Shown: positions 27,251-36,066 of the stretch, one piece after another
Layout: each line of letters begins with the position of its first letter
How positions within the stretch are numbered: position 1 is the first letter of the stretch
Assembly: GCA_000473305.1 (NCBI GenBank)
Contig: CP006772.1
Span: 186,001 to 250,000, forward strand
Length of the DNA stretch: 64,000 bases
Source: Bacteroidales bacterium CF
Lineage (GTDB): Bacteria; Bacteroidota; Bacteroidia; Bacteroidales; UBA932
Direction of reading: 5' to 3'
Made by a program: the position numbers and the translations under genes
Notes under the pieces: model-generated
The model's input: the letters and a program-made list of their open reading frames with translations, nothing else
The model's database searches: none
What the model was told of the DNA's origin: nothing

Positions 27251-27967
27251 TTATTTAGTCAGAATTCTTGAGCTTATTTTATTCATTACACTCTCTTTAT
27301 AGGAGTCGGAGATAGGTATGGATGCCCTGCCTATTTTTACAATACTCTTTTCTATGGTATCTATCTTGTTGATATTAATTATAAAAGAGCGGTGTATTCT
27401 TATAAAAATGTCTGGATTAAGGTGTTCCTCCATCGATTTCATGCTCATCAGAGTCATTACGGCCTCTCCCTTAGAGGTGTGGATCCGTATATAATCCTTT
27501 ACTCCTTCAATATATGTTATATCGGGTATGTCAACCTGGACTATCCGGTAGTCACTCTTGACAAAGATGCTGTTTTGGCTTGTCTGTTCCGATTTGTTTG
27601 TGCGACTCATCGAAAACCACTTCCGGGCTTTTGTGGCTGCTTTAAGAAATTCGGGATAGCTTATAGGCTTGAGAAGATAGTCCAGCGCGTCTGCCTTGAA
27701 TCCCTCAAGGGCATATTGTTCGAAAGCTGTTGTGAAAATTACCTTTGTATCACCCTTAATAAGGCCGGAGAGCTCAATGCCGTTGAGCCTTGGCATATGA
27801 ATGTCCAGGAATATGAGCTCTATTTTCCCTTTCTCGAGAGCTTCAAGAGCTTCCATGGCGTTAGAGCACCTTCCTGCAAGTTCCAGAAAAGGGGTCTGCC
27901 TTACATAGCTTTCAATAAGGTCTAAAGCAAGAGGCTCGTCATCAACAATGAGGCAACGGATTGTCAT
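27251..27967 (-). CDS. LytTR-family response regulator
   Basis: This 238-residue regulator has a receiver domain with the acidic pocket (VDDEP), phosphoacceptor D55 in LIFLDIHMPRLNG and the conserved lysine in LLKPISY. A LytTR DNA-binding domain follows (about 135-235; ITYIEGVKDYIRIHT, FIRIHRSFIININKI). It lies 13 bases after the LytS-like kinase gene and forms a two-component pair with it. The next downstream gene is the M64 peptidase. Regulation of the ABC export genes in the same operon is inference. Confidence 0.95.
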   Translation of the reverse strand: MTIRCLIVDDEPLALDLIESYVRQTPFLELAGRCSNAMEALEALEKGKIELIFLDIHMPRLNGIELSGLIKGDTKVIFTTAFEQYALEGFKADALDYLLKPISYPEFLKAATKARKWFSMSRTNKSEQTSQNSIFVKSDYRIVQVDIPDITYIEGVKDYIRIHTSKGEAVMTLMSMKSMEEHLNPDIFIRIHRSFIININKIDTIEKSIVKIGRASIPISDSYKESVMNKISSRILTK

Positions 27968-27980
27968 GCCTCAAATATAG

Positions 27981-29027
27981 CTATAAATTTATAACCAACA
28001 GAGAAGTATGATGTTTTCCGTCATTTTCTTCATTGAGTATATGACGGTCAGGATAGATCAATGAGAGTCTTTTTCTGAGATTGTCAAGACCAATACCGGA
28101 ACCACTCCGGTCTTCATCGCTTTTCGGAAAATTGCTGTTTATTATTGAGCAAACCAACCTCCCCGATTTTTCAATTTTTATTGAAATATTTATTTCAGAA
28201 TCATCTGTTGGACTAACCCCGTGTTTGAATGCATTTTCAATCAACGTTATAAAGATAAGAGGAGCGACGGAAAAGCCATTGCACTCATAAGCTTCCGGTA
28301 ACTTTACAGAAAGGTGTACCCTCTCGTGAAGACGAAGAGACATAAGTTCCACATAGCTGTTAATGAATGATATCTCATTAGTCAGTGGAATGTCAGGTTT
28401 ATCGTTATCGTAAAGGATATACCTCAGGAGTTTGCTCAGGCTGTGAATGGCATATTGTGCCTGAGTCTGGTTTGTTGCGGTCAGGCTGTATATGTTATTC
28501 AGAGTGTTGAAAAGGAAGTGGGGGTTAAGCTGACTCTTCAGATTCTGCAGTTCTGCTGCCGCCATCTCCTTCTCCAGCTCTTTCTGTTTTTGTTCCCTTC
28601 TGTACCAGTCGGCGGTAACCTTGAGTGCAACACTCAGTGCTGCTGTTAATGAAAAAGTCAGCACATTCCTTGCAATAACGAAAATAAACGGAGGGGAGAA
28701 ACGGTCAGGACCATGGCCCGGGCCGAGGAAAATATTCCAATAGTGGAGACACGCAGATAGAAGAGCTATTAATATAATATTGGAGAGCAGAAACCTTGTA
28801 AGGTGTCTTTTGAACAGGAACAGATCTATGAATATGAAATAGTTTACATAAAAAATCACCATGAGTGAAACGGGAAAGGTGCTGAAATGGAGAAAATCAT
28901 TTACCTCCATACTTTTTCCCAAAGCGTTTGCGAACATTATCGGAGAGTAAAATATAAGACACCAGACGATAACATGTATCGCCGGTGTCATCCATCTTTT
29001 TGCATTTAAGCTTCTTTCACTATTCAT
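27981..29027 (-). CDS. LytS-like sensor histidine kinase
   Basis: The 348-residue kinase has four hydrophobic segments in the first ~140 residues, a short coiled coil (KQKELEKEMAAAELQNLKSQ) and the His_kinase domain with phosphoacceptor H170 in QLNPHFLFNTLNNIYSL. It ends in an ATPase domain (IENAFKHGV, SGIGLDNLRKRL). No large extracellular sensor domain is visible, so the signal is probably read in the membrane or through the transporter. Its start overlaps the ABC permease gene by eight bases, which implies coupling of sensing and transport. Confidence 0.94.
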   Translation of the reverse strand: MNSERSLNAKRWMTPAIHVIVWCLIFYSPIMFANALGKSMEVNDFLHFSTFPVSLMVIFYVNYFIFIDLFLFKRHLTRFLLSNIILIALLSACLHYWNIFLGPGHGPDRFSPPFIFVIARNVLTFSLTAALSVALKVTADWYRREQKQKELEKEMAAAELQNLKSQLNPHFLFNTLNNIYSLTATNQTQAQYAIHSLSKLLRYILYDNDKPDIPLTNEISFINSYVELMSLRLHERVHLSVKLPEAYECNGFSVAPLIFITLIENAFKHGVSPTDDSEINISIKIEKSGRLVCSIINSNFPKSDEDRSGSGIGLDNLRKRLSLIYPDRHILNEENDGKHHTSLLVINL

Positions 29028-30240
29028 AACGTATTGCCTCTATAGGATCCAATCCGGAAGCTTTCTTTGCGGGATACCATCCGAAGAACACTCCTGTAAC
29101 AGTACATACAAGGAAAGAAAGTATCACAGAGAAGAGCTGCACCTGGACAGGCCACCCGATTACAAATTTAATCATTGCAGCACTACCTATTCCCAGTATG
29201 ACACCAATAACACCTCCGGTCACACTTATTATGATAGCCTCTATCAGAAACTGAAGCAGAATGTGCCTCCCCTTTGCTCCGATTGACATTCTGAGTCCAA
29301 TCTCCCTTGTACGTTCGGTAACCGATACATACATAATGTTCATAATGCCTATTCCTCCCACCAGTAATGAGATTCCTGCGATACATGCCAAAAGTATGGT
29401 CATTATGTCCGTTGTGGAGCTAAGCATTGAGGTGAGCTCTTCCTGGGACCTGACATTAAAATCATCCTCCTCTCCCTCCCTGAGATTGTGATTTTCACGG
29501 ATTATGGATGATATACTCTCGGTTGCTGCTTCTGAAAGTTCTTCACTTACTGCTGATGCAAAAATACTGTTTATATATGTTATTGATAAAATTCTTTTCT
29601 GAATTGTTGTGAATGGTGCAATAATTATATCGTCCTGATCCATTCCCATTGCGTTGTATCCTCTTGCCTCCAGAATCCCTATTATCTTAAAGGGTGTCTT
29701 GTTGAACCTGATTACCTTTCCCAAAGGGTCTTCCCCGTTGGTGAACAGATTTTTAACAACTGTGGCACCGACCACGCAAACTTTTTTTGAACTTTTCAGA
29801 TCCTCATCAGTAAACATCTCTCCTCTCTCCACCTTGTATGTCCTGATATCCAGATACTCGGTATTGGCTCCTGTGATTGAAGTAGGAGCATTGTTTGCAC
29901 CATAGATCACCTGTCCGCTGCTACTCACTATAGGGGTGCTGTGTGATATATGTTGCGCCTCATTTGCCACTCTCTTGTAATCTTCCATTTTAAGAGTCTG
30001 CATGCTGCCTGCACTTTGCCTTACACCACCGAACTGCCCGTTACCCGGCTGGATCATAATCAGGTTTGATCCCATATCTGATATCTGACTTCTGATACTT
30101 GACTTGGAACCCTGCCCAATTGCAAGCATCGCAATAACAGAGGCTACTCCGATTATAATTCCCAACATAGTCAGAAATCCTCTGAACTTGTTGTTCATAA
30201 GGGCTTTGAATGATATCTTGATTAAGTTTCTGTAATTCAT
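29020..30240 (-). CDS. MacB-type ABC transporter permease
   Basis: This 406-residue permease has an N-terminal helix (about 20-42), a large periplasmic MacB core domain (about 45-270) and three C-terminal helices with FtsX/MacB features: SLLVGGIGIMNIMYVSVTERTREIGLRMSIGAKG, here recognised from VGGIGIMNIM and TREIGLRMSIGA. It is separate from its ATPase, unlike the fused E. coli MacB. It overlaps the ATPase gene by four bases. The whole set TolC, MacA-like, ATPase and permease predicts a tripartite exporter for a peptide, lipid or drug. Confidence 0.95.
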   Translation of the reverse strand: MNYRNLIKISFKALMNNKFRGFLTMLGIIIGVASVIAMLAIGQGSKSSIRSQISDMGSNLIMIQPGNGQFGGVRQSAGSMQTLKMEDYKRVANEAQHISHSTPIVSSSGQVIYGANNAPTSITGANTEYLDIRTYKVERGEMFTDEDLKSSKKVCVVGATVVKNLFTNGEDPLGKVIRFNKTPFKIIGILEARGYNAMGMDQDDIIIAPFTTIQKRILSITYINSIFASAVSEELSEAATESISSIIRENHNLREGEEDDFNVRSQEELTSMLSSTTDIMTILLACIAGISLLVGGIGIMNIMYVSVTERTREIGLRMSIGAKGRHILLQFLIEAIIISVTGGVIGVILGIGSAAMIKFVIGWPVQVQLFSVILSFLVCTVTGVFFGWYPAKKASGLDPIEAIRYE

Positions 30241-30938
30241 CGTCTGTAATTTTTATTCTCGACATCCTCGATAATCCTTCCGTCCTTCAACTTGATGGTT
30301 CTGCTGCTGTATTCAGATAGCTCGGGATTATGCGTAACAAATACTATTGTCCTTCCCTCTCTGTGCAGTGACTGAAAGAGACTTAAAATTTCCATAGAGG
30401 TCTTTGAATCCAGATTACCGGTAGCCTCATCGGCAAGGATGAGTACAGGATCGTTGACGAGCGCTCTGGCTATTGCAACCCGTTGCATCTGCCCGCCTGA
30501 CATCTGGTTGGACTTGTGATTCAGCCTATCTCCGAGCCCTACTGCCTTCAGTGCTTCAATCGCACGGCTCTCCCTCTCTTTCTGAGAAACCTTTGGATTG
30601 TAGAAAAGTGGCAGCTCTACATTCTCGATAGCAGTTGTTTTAGGTAGCAGATTGTATGACTGGAAAACGAACCCGATTTTTCTGTTTCTTAATGTTGCCC
30701 TCTCATTTTTATCCATACTCCTTACTGAGACGCCGTCAAGGTAATAATCTCCGGTAGTGGGGGTGTCCAGGCATCCCAATAGATTGAGTAATGTGGATTT
30801 TCCGGATCCGCTGGTCCCCATTATTGTCACGAATTCCCCCTCCTTTATTGTGAAATTGACACCTCTGAGAGCATGTACAGTCTCATCTCCCACTATGAAG
30901 TCCCTTGAGAGGTTGTCGGCTTTGATAATTGTATTCAT
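30237..30938 (-). CDS. ABC transporter ATP-binding protein (MacB/LolD type)
   Basis: The 233-residue ATPase has Walker [10 protein letters not shown], the Q-loop in VFQSYNLLP, the signature [15 protein letters not shown] (Met in place of the first Leu), Walker [14 protein letters not shown] and the switch histidine in VFVTHNPEL. The ATGNLD variant is typical of MacB/LolD-type ATPases that drive FtsX-like permeases. It overlaps the permease gene by four bases. Confidence 0.96.
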   Translation of the reverse strand: MNTIIKADNLSRDFIVGDETVHALRGVNFTIKEGEFVTIMGTSGSGKSTLLNLLGCLDTPTTGDYYLDGVSVRSMDKNERATLRNRKIGFVFQSYNLLPKTTAIENVELPLFYNPKVSQKERESRAIEALKAVGLGDRLNHKSNQMSGGQMQRVAIARALVNDPVLILADEATGNLDSKTSMEILSLFQSLHREGRTIVFVTHNPELSEYSSRTIKLKDGRIIEDVENKNYRR

Positions 30939-30943
30939 AAGAG

Positions 30944-32116
30944 TTATTTTTTCTTTTCCCCGGGTCTGGTCGGCATAAACGGACTCTTCCCTGTATCACT
31001 TCCTTTTGCAACAGTCTTGTCAGGAGCAGAGATCATACCGGTAACCACAAAATCCCCCTCTTTTATCTCTCCGGAGACTTCGGTATATATTCCATCGGAC
31101 ACCCCGACACTTACCTTCACTGGTGCAATATTCCCGTCAGGACTCTTGACCCATAGTGTTTTAGTCGCAGCGGCAGCTTTTATTGTATCACTATTTGTCT
31201 TGTCGGTTTCAGGTCTGAATCTGAGTGCCTTAGAAGGAACCATTAATATATCGTCTTTCTCTTCGGTTGTAATAGTGATATTGGCAGTAAGTCCCGGCTT
31301 GAGCTTGTAGTCTGGATTAGGGGCGTTTACAACCACCTCGTATGTAACAACATTAGATGTTGTAGTCGGCTGAAGACGTACCTGAGTTACCTTTCCTCTG
31401 AAAGTGTCATCAGGAAAAGCATCTACAGTGAATGAGACACTCTGTCCCTCCAGAACCTCTCCTATATCTGCCTCATCGACATCGGCTATAACCTGCATCT
31501 GTGTAAGGTCATTAGCAATTGTGAACAGAGTAGGAGTACTGAAACTTGCAGCAACAGTCTGTCCTTCATCAACAGCCCTGTCAAGGACAACTCCGTCAAT
31601 CGGAGAGTAGATGGTGGCGTATGAGAGGTTCTGTCTTACCTTTTTTATGTCAGAGGTTGCTTTTATAAAAGCGCTGTTTGCTTTGTCATACGAATATTTT
31701 GAAGATTCATATTCAGTATCACTGATGAGTTTTTTATCAAACAGAGCCTTTGACCTCTCATAATTCTTCTTCTGATATTCATATTCTGTCTCTGCAGATT
31801 TAAGTGTTGCCTCACTTGATTTTAACTCTGACTCAAGGTTGGTCCTGTCAAGCACAGCCAGCACAGTTCCCTTCTTCACCTTTGAGTTGAAATCAACATA
31901 AATATGGTCGATTATTCCTGACACCTGTGTGCCGACTTCTACCTGAATAATCGGTTCAACTGTGCCTGTGGCAGTAACTGTATTTTCAATTTTCCCCTTG
32001 AAAACGGCAGAGGATTCATAGCCGACAGTAACCTTCTCTTCCGGCCTGAATAACAAGAACACTAATATTAAAACTGTCAACAGTGCACTTGTAATTATTA
32101 TCAAATTTTTTTTCAT
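30944..32116 (-). CDS. Periplasmic adaptor (MacA/HlyD-like membrane fusion protein)
   Basis: The 390-residue adaptor has an N-terminal membrane anchor (IIITSALLTVLILVFLLF), a lipoyl/barrel-sandwich half (VEVGTQVSGIIDHIYVDFNSKVKKG in outline) and an alpha-helical hairpin (about 95-165, SSEATLKSAETEYEYQKKNYERS region). The second lipoyl half (YSPIDGVVLDR) and a beta-barrel domain (about 210-300) follow. It should bridge the MacB-type permease and the TolC-like channel. It lies five bases before the ATPase gene. Confidence 0.94.
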   Translation of the reverse strand: MKKNLIIITSALLTVLILVFLLFRPEEKVTVGYESSAVFKGKIENTVTATGTVEPIIQVEVGTQVSGIIDHIYVDFNSKVKKGTVLAVLDRTNLESELKSSEATLKSAETEYEYQKKNYERSKALFDKKLISDTEYESSKYSYDKANSAFIKATSDIKKVRQNLSYATIYSPIDGVVLDRAVDEGQTVAASFSTPTLFTIANDLTQMQVIADVDEADIGEVLEGQSVSFTVDAFPDDTFRGKVTQVRLQPTTTSNVVTYEVVVNAPNPDYKLKPGLTANITITTEEKDDILMVPSKALRFRPETDKTNSDTIKAAAATKTLWVKSPDGNIAPVKVSVGVSDGIYTEVSGEIKEGDFVVTGMISAPDKTVAKGSDTGKSPFMPTRPGEKKK

Positions 32117-32143
32117 TTCCTTTTCTATGTTTTATTTTCATTA

Positions 32144-33481
32144 TTATAAATTAATTGGCTGATTCTGGTAAAATTGCAGCAATTTTAGAGATAGCAAAGC
32201 CTGATATTTGGACTGACTCATCTCTTGCATGGCAGATAGGTATGCCTGCCTTTCAGAGAGAAGTTCCACAGTATTCTTTATCCCCTCGTTGTACTGCTCC
32301 TGAACCTGAGTGTAACTGAGTTCAGTATATTTCATGTTCTCCACAGCGGCTTTGTAACGACCCTGAGCAGAACTGGCATTCTGATATAGAGATTCGATAG
32401 CACTCAATAAGTTTTTCCTTACATTGACACTGCTCAGTTCAGCCATCTCAATCTGGTATTGCGCCTTGTTGACTGCTGTCTTGGTGGATCTTTTACTGAA
32501 AATCGGAATAGAGAGTGAGATACCAACATTCTCGTTTAATTTATTTTCAAACTGGTTATAAAGTGAATAGTTTGTTCCGGAGATATTACCTGTACCAATA
32601 GAGGCGTTTGCCGTAAGTGACGGCAAATAATCTGCACGTGCAATCTTTTCACCGACCTTTGCCGACTCTATTTGTAAAAGGCTGCTCTTTACCTCCGGTC
32701 TACCCTCAAGGGCTGCCTCATATACGGATTTCAACTCAGGTAACTCTTCGGGAACCGACAACTCTTCAGGATTCGGGAAATAGGGTGAGAACTCTTCATT
32801 TACATCAATTTCAAGTAACTGCTTTAATGTAAGAATTGATTGAGCCAGGTTGTTTTCACCCACAGTCAGCTGGTACCTGTCTGTACTTAGCTGGGCCTCC
32901 ATCTGGGCATAATCGACTGATGATTTTGCACCTGCTTCGTATAAAGCTTTAGTGCGTTGTGTCTGTATTTCTGACAGCTCTACACTTTTCTTCAAAGTCT
33001 TCAGATTTTCATTGGCATATAGAATTTCCAGATAGGCTTGGGTTACCGACATCTCGATGCTGTTTTGCCGTTCGTCGAGAGACAGTTCATCTATCTTTAA
33101 TGCAATGTTTTGCTGTTTCTGGTTTTGTGAAAGCTTTCCTCCGTTGTATAGAGTAATGCTGGTGTTTAAAGCATAGCTACCGGAGTAGCTTCCCTTTGAT
33201 ATAAAGTCTCCGTTTGAGTTTTCGTTTTTCTGAGCAGAAAAAATCTGAGCAGATGAAAAGCCAAGCGAAGGCAATTTTGAGGCTTTTGCCTGCATCAGAT
33301 CCTCACGGCTGCTGTTGACCGAGATTTTTGATTGTTTAACCTCAACATTATTAGTAATTGCATAATCAATACACTCTCTCAAAGTCCACTTTCTTACCTC
33401 CTGTGCCATTGATTTATCAATGCATAAAACTGTGAGGAGCAATGTCAGGATAATAATGACTGTTTTTCCTTCCCTGTTCAT
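32144..33481 (-). CDS. TolC-family outer membrane efflux protein
   Basis: The 445-residue protein has a signal peptide (VIIILTLLLTVLCIDKSMAQ), then two homologous OEP halves. The first opens with WTLRECIDYAITNNVEVKQSKIS; the second includes RPEVKSSLLQIESAKVGEKIARADYLPSL. Long amphipathic helices and an Asn-rich turn fit the TolC trimer. It is the first gene of the minus-strand run to 23971, so the promoter for the transporter, two-component system and probably the M64 peptidase should lie in 33482-33637. I could not find a clear TAnnTTTG box there. Confidence 0.94.
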   Translation of the reverse strand: MNREGKTVIIILTLLLTVLCIDKSMAQEVRKWTLRECIDYAITNNVEVKQSKISVNSSREDLMQAKASKLPSLGFSSAQIFSAQKNENSNGDFISKGSYSGSYALNTSITLYNGGKLSQNQKQQNIALKIDELSLDERQNSIEMSVTQAYLEILYANENLKTLKKSVELSEIQTQRTKALYEAGAKSSVDYAQMEAQLSTDRYQLTVGENNLAQSILTLKQLLEIDVNEEFSPYFPNPEELSVPEELPELKSVYEAALEGRPEVKSSLLQIESAKVGEKIARADYLPSLTANASIGTGNISGTNYSLYNQFENKLNENVGISLSIPIFSKRSTKTAVNKAQYQIEMAELSSVNVRKNLLSAIESLYQNASSAQGRYKAAVENMKYTELSYTQVQEQYNEGIKNTVELLSERQAYLSAMQEMSQSKYQALLSLKLLQFYQNQPINL

Positions 33482-33637
33482 ATTATTTTTTTTGATTTTT
33501 TTACTTGTTTTTGCAAATTAACGGCCATAAATGTCTCATTATGTGAACAATCTACCAATGGGCAAGAATTATCGACAGAAAGGCACAAAAATTCGAAAAA
33601 AACCTACCTTTGGCGGTCGGAAAAAATTTAATGACAG

Positions 33638-34600
33638 ATGCAATATTTAGGTGAAGTTATCTCGATAGGTGTAGCCTTCTCATGGACACTTTCTGCTCTT
33701 TTTTTTGAATACGCAGGCAATAGAATAGGTTCTCTGATACTTAACCTTGTCAGGCTTATATTTGCATTCATGCTCCTTGGAAGCATGTTGTGGATTGTTA
33801 CAGGTTCACCAATGCCCCAAAACGCGGATACTGAAGCCTGGATATGGATGATACTCTCCGGGTTGGTTGGATTTGTTTTTGGCGATCTCTGCCTTTTTCA
33901 CTCATATACTCTCATCACTGCAAGGTTCTCACAGCTACTGATGACACTTGCCCCGCCTTTTGCCGCACTATTCGCCTGGATGATAATGGGTGAAAAGCTT
34001 TCGTTCATGGCATTTTTGGGAATGTGTGTGACACTTACCGGAATCGCTATTTCCGTTTTGAAAAGAGACAGTACTCCGGCCGTTATGGGTGATGGTAAGA
34101 CAAACGGAACAAACGGACGGATCAAGTTAAACCTTCCTCTTAAGGGACTGCTACTGGGTATAGGCGCAGCAATCGGGCAAGGGTTGGGAATCGTCCTCAG
34201 TAAGCAGGGTATGCACTATTATGAAATTTCTGCACAAGGGACTTCTGTTGCCTCATATATCCCTTTTGCAGCGACACAGATCAGAATTATTACAGGCCTT
34301 ATAGGATTCTCGCTGATTATAGTATTGTCCGGCCGCTTTAAGAATCTGATTAAAGGTTTCAAAGACTCAAAGGGTATGAAGGCAGCCTTTACCGGGTCTA
34401 TCTTCGGACCTTTCGTTGGAGTCTCTCTCTCCCTGATGGCCGTTCAATATACAGATGCAGCCATCGCATCTACAATAATGGCAACAACACCGATAATAAT
34501 ACTTTTGCCTTATATTTTGATTTATAAGAAAAAGGTGACCCCAATAGAGATCTTCGGAGCCATTCTCTCTGTCGGCGGTGTTGCTCTGTTCTTTATATAG
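33638..34600 (+). CDS. EamA/DMT-family transporter
   Basis: The 320-residue protein has about ten transmembrane helices in two EamA repeats; the second begins near residue 165 (GLLLGIGAAIGQGLGIVL). A hydrophilic insert (about 140-165, DSTPAVMGDGKTNGTNG) separates the halves. Typical EamA features are the early FSWTLSALFFEYAG and the late ASTIMATTPIIILLPYILIYKKKVTPIEIFGA segment, noted here as TPIIILLPY and EIFGAILSVGG. The substrate is unknown. It is monocistronic and ends ten bases from the convergent radA. Confidence 0.9.
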   Translation: MQYLGEVISIGVAFSWTLSALFFEYAGNRIGSLILNLVRLIFAFMLLGSMLWIVTGSPMPQNADTEAWIWMILSGLVGFVFGDLCLFHSYTLITARFSQLLMTLAPPFAALFAWMIMGEKLSFMAFLGMCVTLTGIAISVLKRDSTPAVMGDGKTNGTNGRIKLNLPLKGLLLGIGAAIGQGLGIVLSKQGMHYYEISAQGTSVASYIPFAATQIRIITGLIGFSLIIVLSGRFKNLIKGFKDSKGMKAAFTGSIFGPFVGVSLSLMAVQYTDAAIASTIMATTPIIILLPYILIYKKKVTPIEIFGAILSVGGVALFFI

Positions 34601-34609
34601 TCTGGAAAT

Positions 34610-35995
34610 TTAGCGGAAGACAGATCTTACAAGTTCCGGAATATCCTTTATCTGGCAAACTTTTATTGAAGATTTTGACGAGTTGCTCTTCTTTTCCACA
34701 GAGGGCTTGTTATAAGAGGAGATGTAAATAGCCTCGAAACCAAGTTTCTCTGCTTCGGCAATACGTCTCTCGACCTGACCTACAGGCCTGATCTCCCCGC
34801 TTAACCCAACCTCTCCGGCAAAACAGATCTTTTGAGAGATACTGATATCAAAGTTTGAAGACAAAATAGCACATACAACGGCAAGGTCACATGCCGGGTC
34901 GGAAACTCTGAGTCCTCCGGCCATATTCAAGAACACATCCTTTGCAGAGAGATGGAATCCTGCCCTTTTCTCCAAAACTGCCAGCAACATGTTCATCCTT
35001 CTTACGTCGAAACCGGTGGCAGACCTTTGAGGTGTGCCATATGCTGCGGTGCTTACAAGTGACTGAGTCTCGATAAGAAACGGCCTCGTGCCGTCAAGCA
35101 TTGCAGCAACTGCAATCCCGGAAAGATTTTCCTGGTGCATCGGAATCAGCATCTCGGACGGATTTGTCACTTCGCGCAGACCGGTGTTTATCATCTCAAA
35201 AATTGCCAATTCGGCAGTAGAGCCGAATCGGTTCTTAATGCTTCTCAGTATCCTGTATGAGTGTCTCGTGTCTCCCTCGAACTGAAGTACCACGTCCACT
35301 ATATGTTCCAGTATCTTCGGTCCTGCGATTGTGCCGTCTTTGGTGATGTGACCGATCAAAATGACAGGAGTGTTTGTCTCTTTACAAAACCGCAGTAGAA
35401 TTGCCGCGCACTCTCTCACTTGAGATACAGAACCCGGCGAGCTCTCTATTGTCTGGGAATACATTGTCTGGATTGAGTCCACTATCATCAGCCCGGGACG
35501 TATCTCATTTGCCTTGTTTACAATGTTTTCCATGAGGGTTTCACTCATGACCAGACAGTTTTCACCCTCACCCCCCAGCCTCTGAGCCCTCAGTTTAATC
35601 TGTCTAGGGCTCTCCTCGCCGGAGATGTAGAGAGTCTGAAGATTCCGGCAATGAAGAGGTATCTGCAGGGAAAGTGTAGACTTTCCGATTCCCGGCTCAC
35701 CACCGATCAAAACAAGCGATCCGGTAACAAGACCTCCTCCAAGGATCCTGTCAAGTTCTCCGTTTCCGAGAGATATCCTGCTCTCGTCTGTAAATGAGAT
35801 GGAAGATAGGGGCTCGGCTTTAACCGTTCCGGAAAATGGTGAGAAAGATGTTCTGGAACCGCTCCCCGCACCCTCTTTGCTTATAATCTCCTCTTGAAGT
35901 GTGTTCCACTCTCCGCACGCGGGGCATTTACCCATCCATTTTACGCTCTCGTTTCCGCAGGATGTACAGAACCATGCCTTCTTAACCTTTGCCAT
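34610..35995 (-). CDS. radA: DNA repair protein RadA
   Basis: RadA promotes branch migration in recombination. This 461-residue protein has the N-terminal C4 zinc finger (CTSCG...CPACGEW), the RecA-like Walker A GGEPGIGKSTL, the RadA-specific KNRFGS (here SIKNRFGSTAE) and a C-terminal Lon-protease-like domain (from about 280). The open frame extends ten codons upstream to 36025, but MAKVKKAWFC at 35995 is the family N-terminus and is preferred. It is convergent with the EamA gene and divergent from the serine hydrolase. Confidence 0.95.
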   Translation of the reverse strand: MAKVKKAWFCTSCGNESVKWMGKCPACGEWNTLQEEIISKEGAGSGSRTSFSPFSGTVKAEPLSSISFTDESRISLGNGELDRILGGGLVTGSLVLIGGEPGIGKSTLSLQIPLHCRNLQTLYISGEESPRQIKLRAQRLGGEGENCLVMSETLMENIVNKANEIRPGLMIVDSIQTMYSQTIESSPGSVSQVRECAAILLRFCKETNTPVILIGHITKDGTIAGPKILEHIVDVVLQFEGDTRHSYRILRSIKNRFGSTAELAIFEMINTGLREVTNPSEMLIPMHQENLSGIAVAAMLDGTRPFLIETQSLVSTAAYGTPQRSATGFDVRRMNMLLAVLEKRAGFHLSAKDVFLNMAGGLRVSDPACDLAVVCAILSSNFDISISQKICFAGEVGLSGEIRPVGQVERRIAEAEKLGFEAIYISSYNKPSVEKKSNSSKSSIKVCQIKDIPELVRSVFR

Positions 35996-36054
35996 AGCCG
36001 TTTTCAGATAATACTTTAATGACAAATATAATGAAAAAGGTAATCAAATTCTAT

Positions 36055-36062
36055 TATATTTG
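36055..36062 (+). promoter_or_regulatory. -7 box directly before the serine hydrolase start
   Basis: TATATTTG is a perfect TAnnTTTG match and ends four bases before ATG 36067. If it is used, transcription starts at or very near the start codon. Confidence 0.45.
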
Positions 36063-36066
36063 TAAT

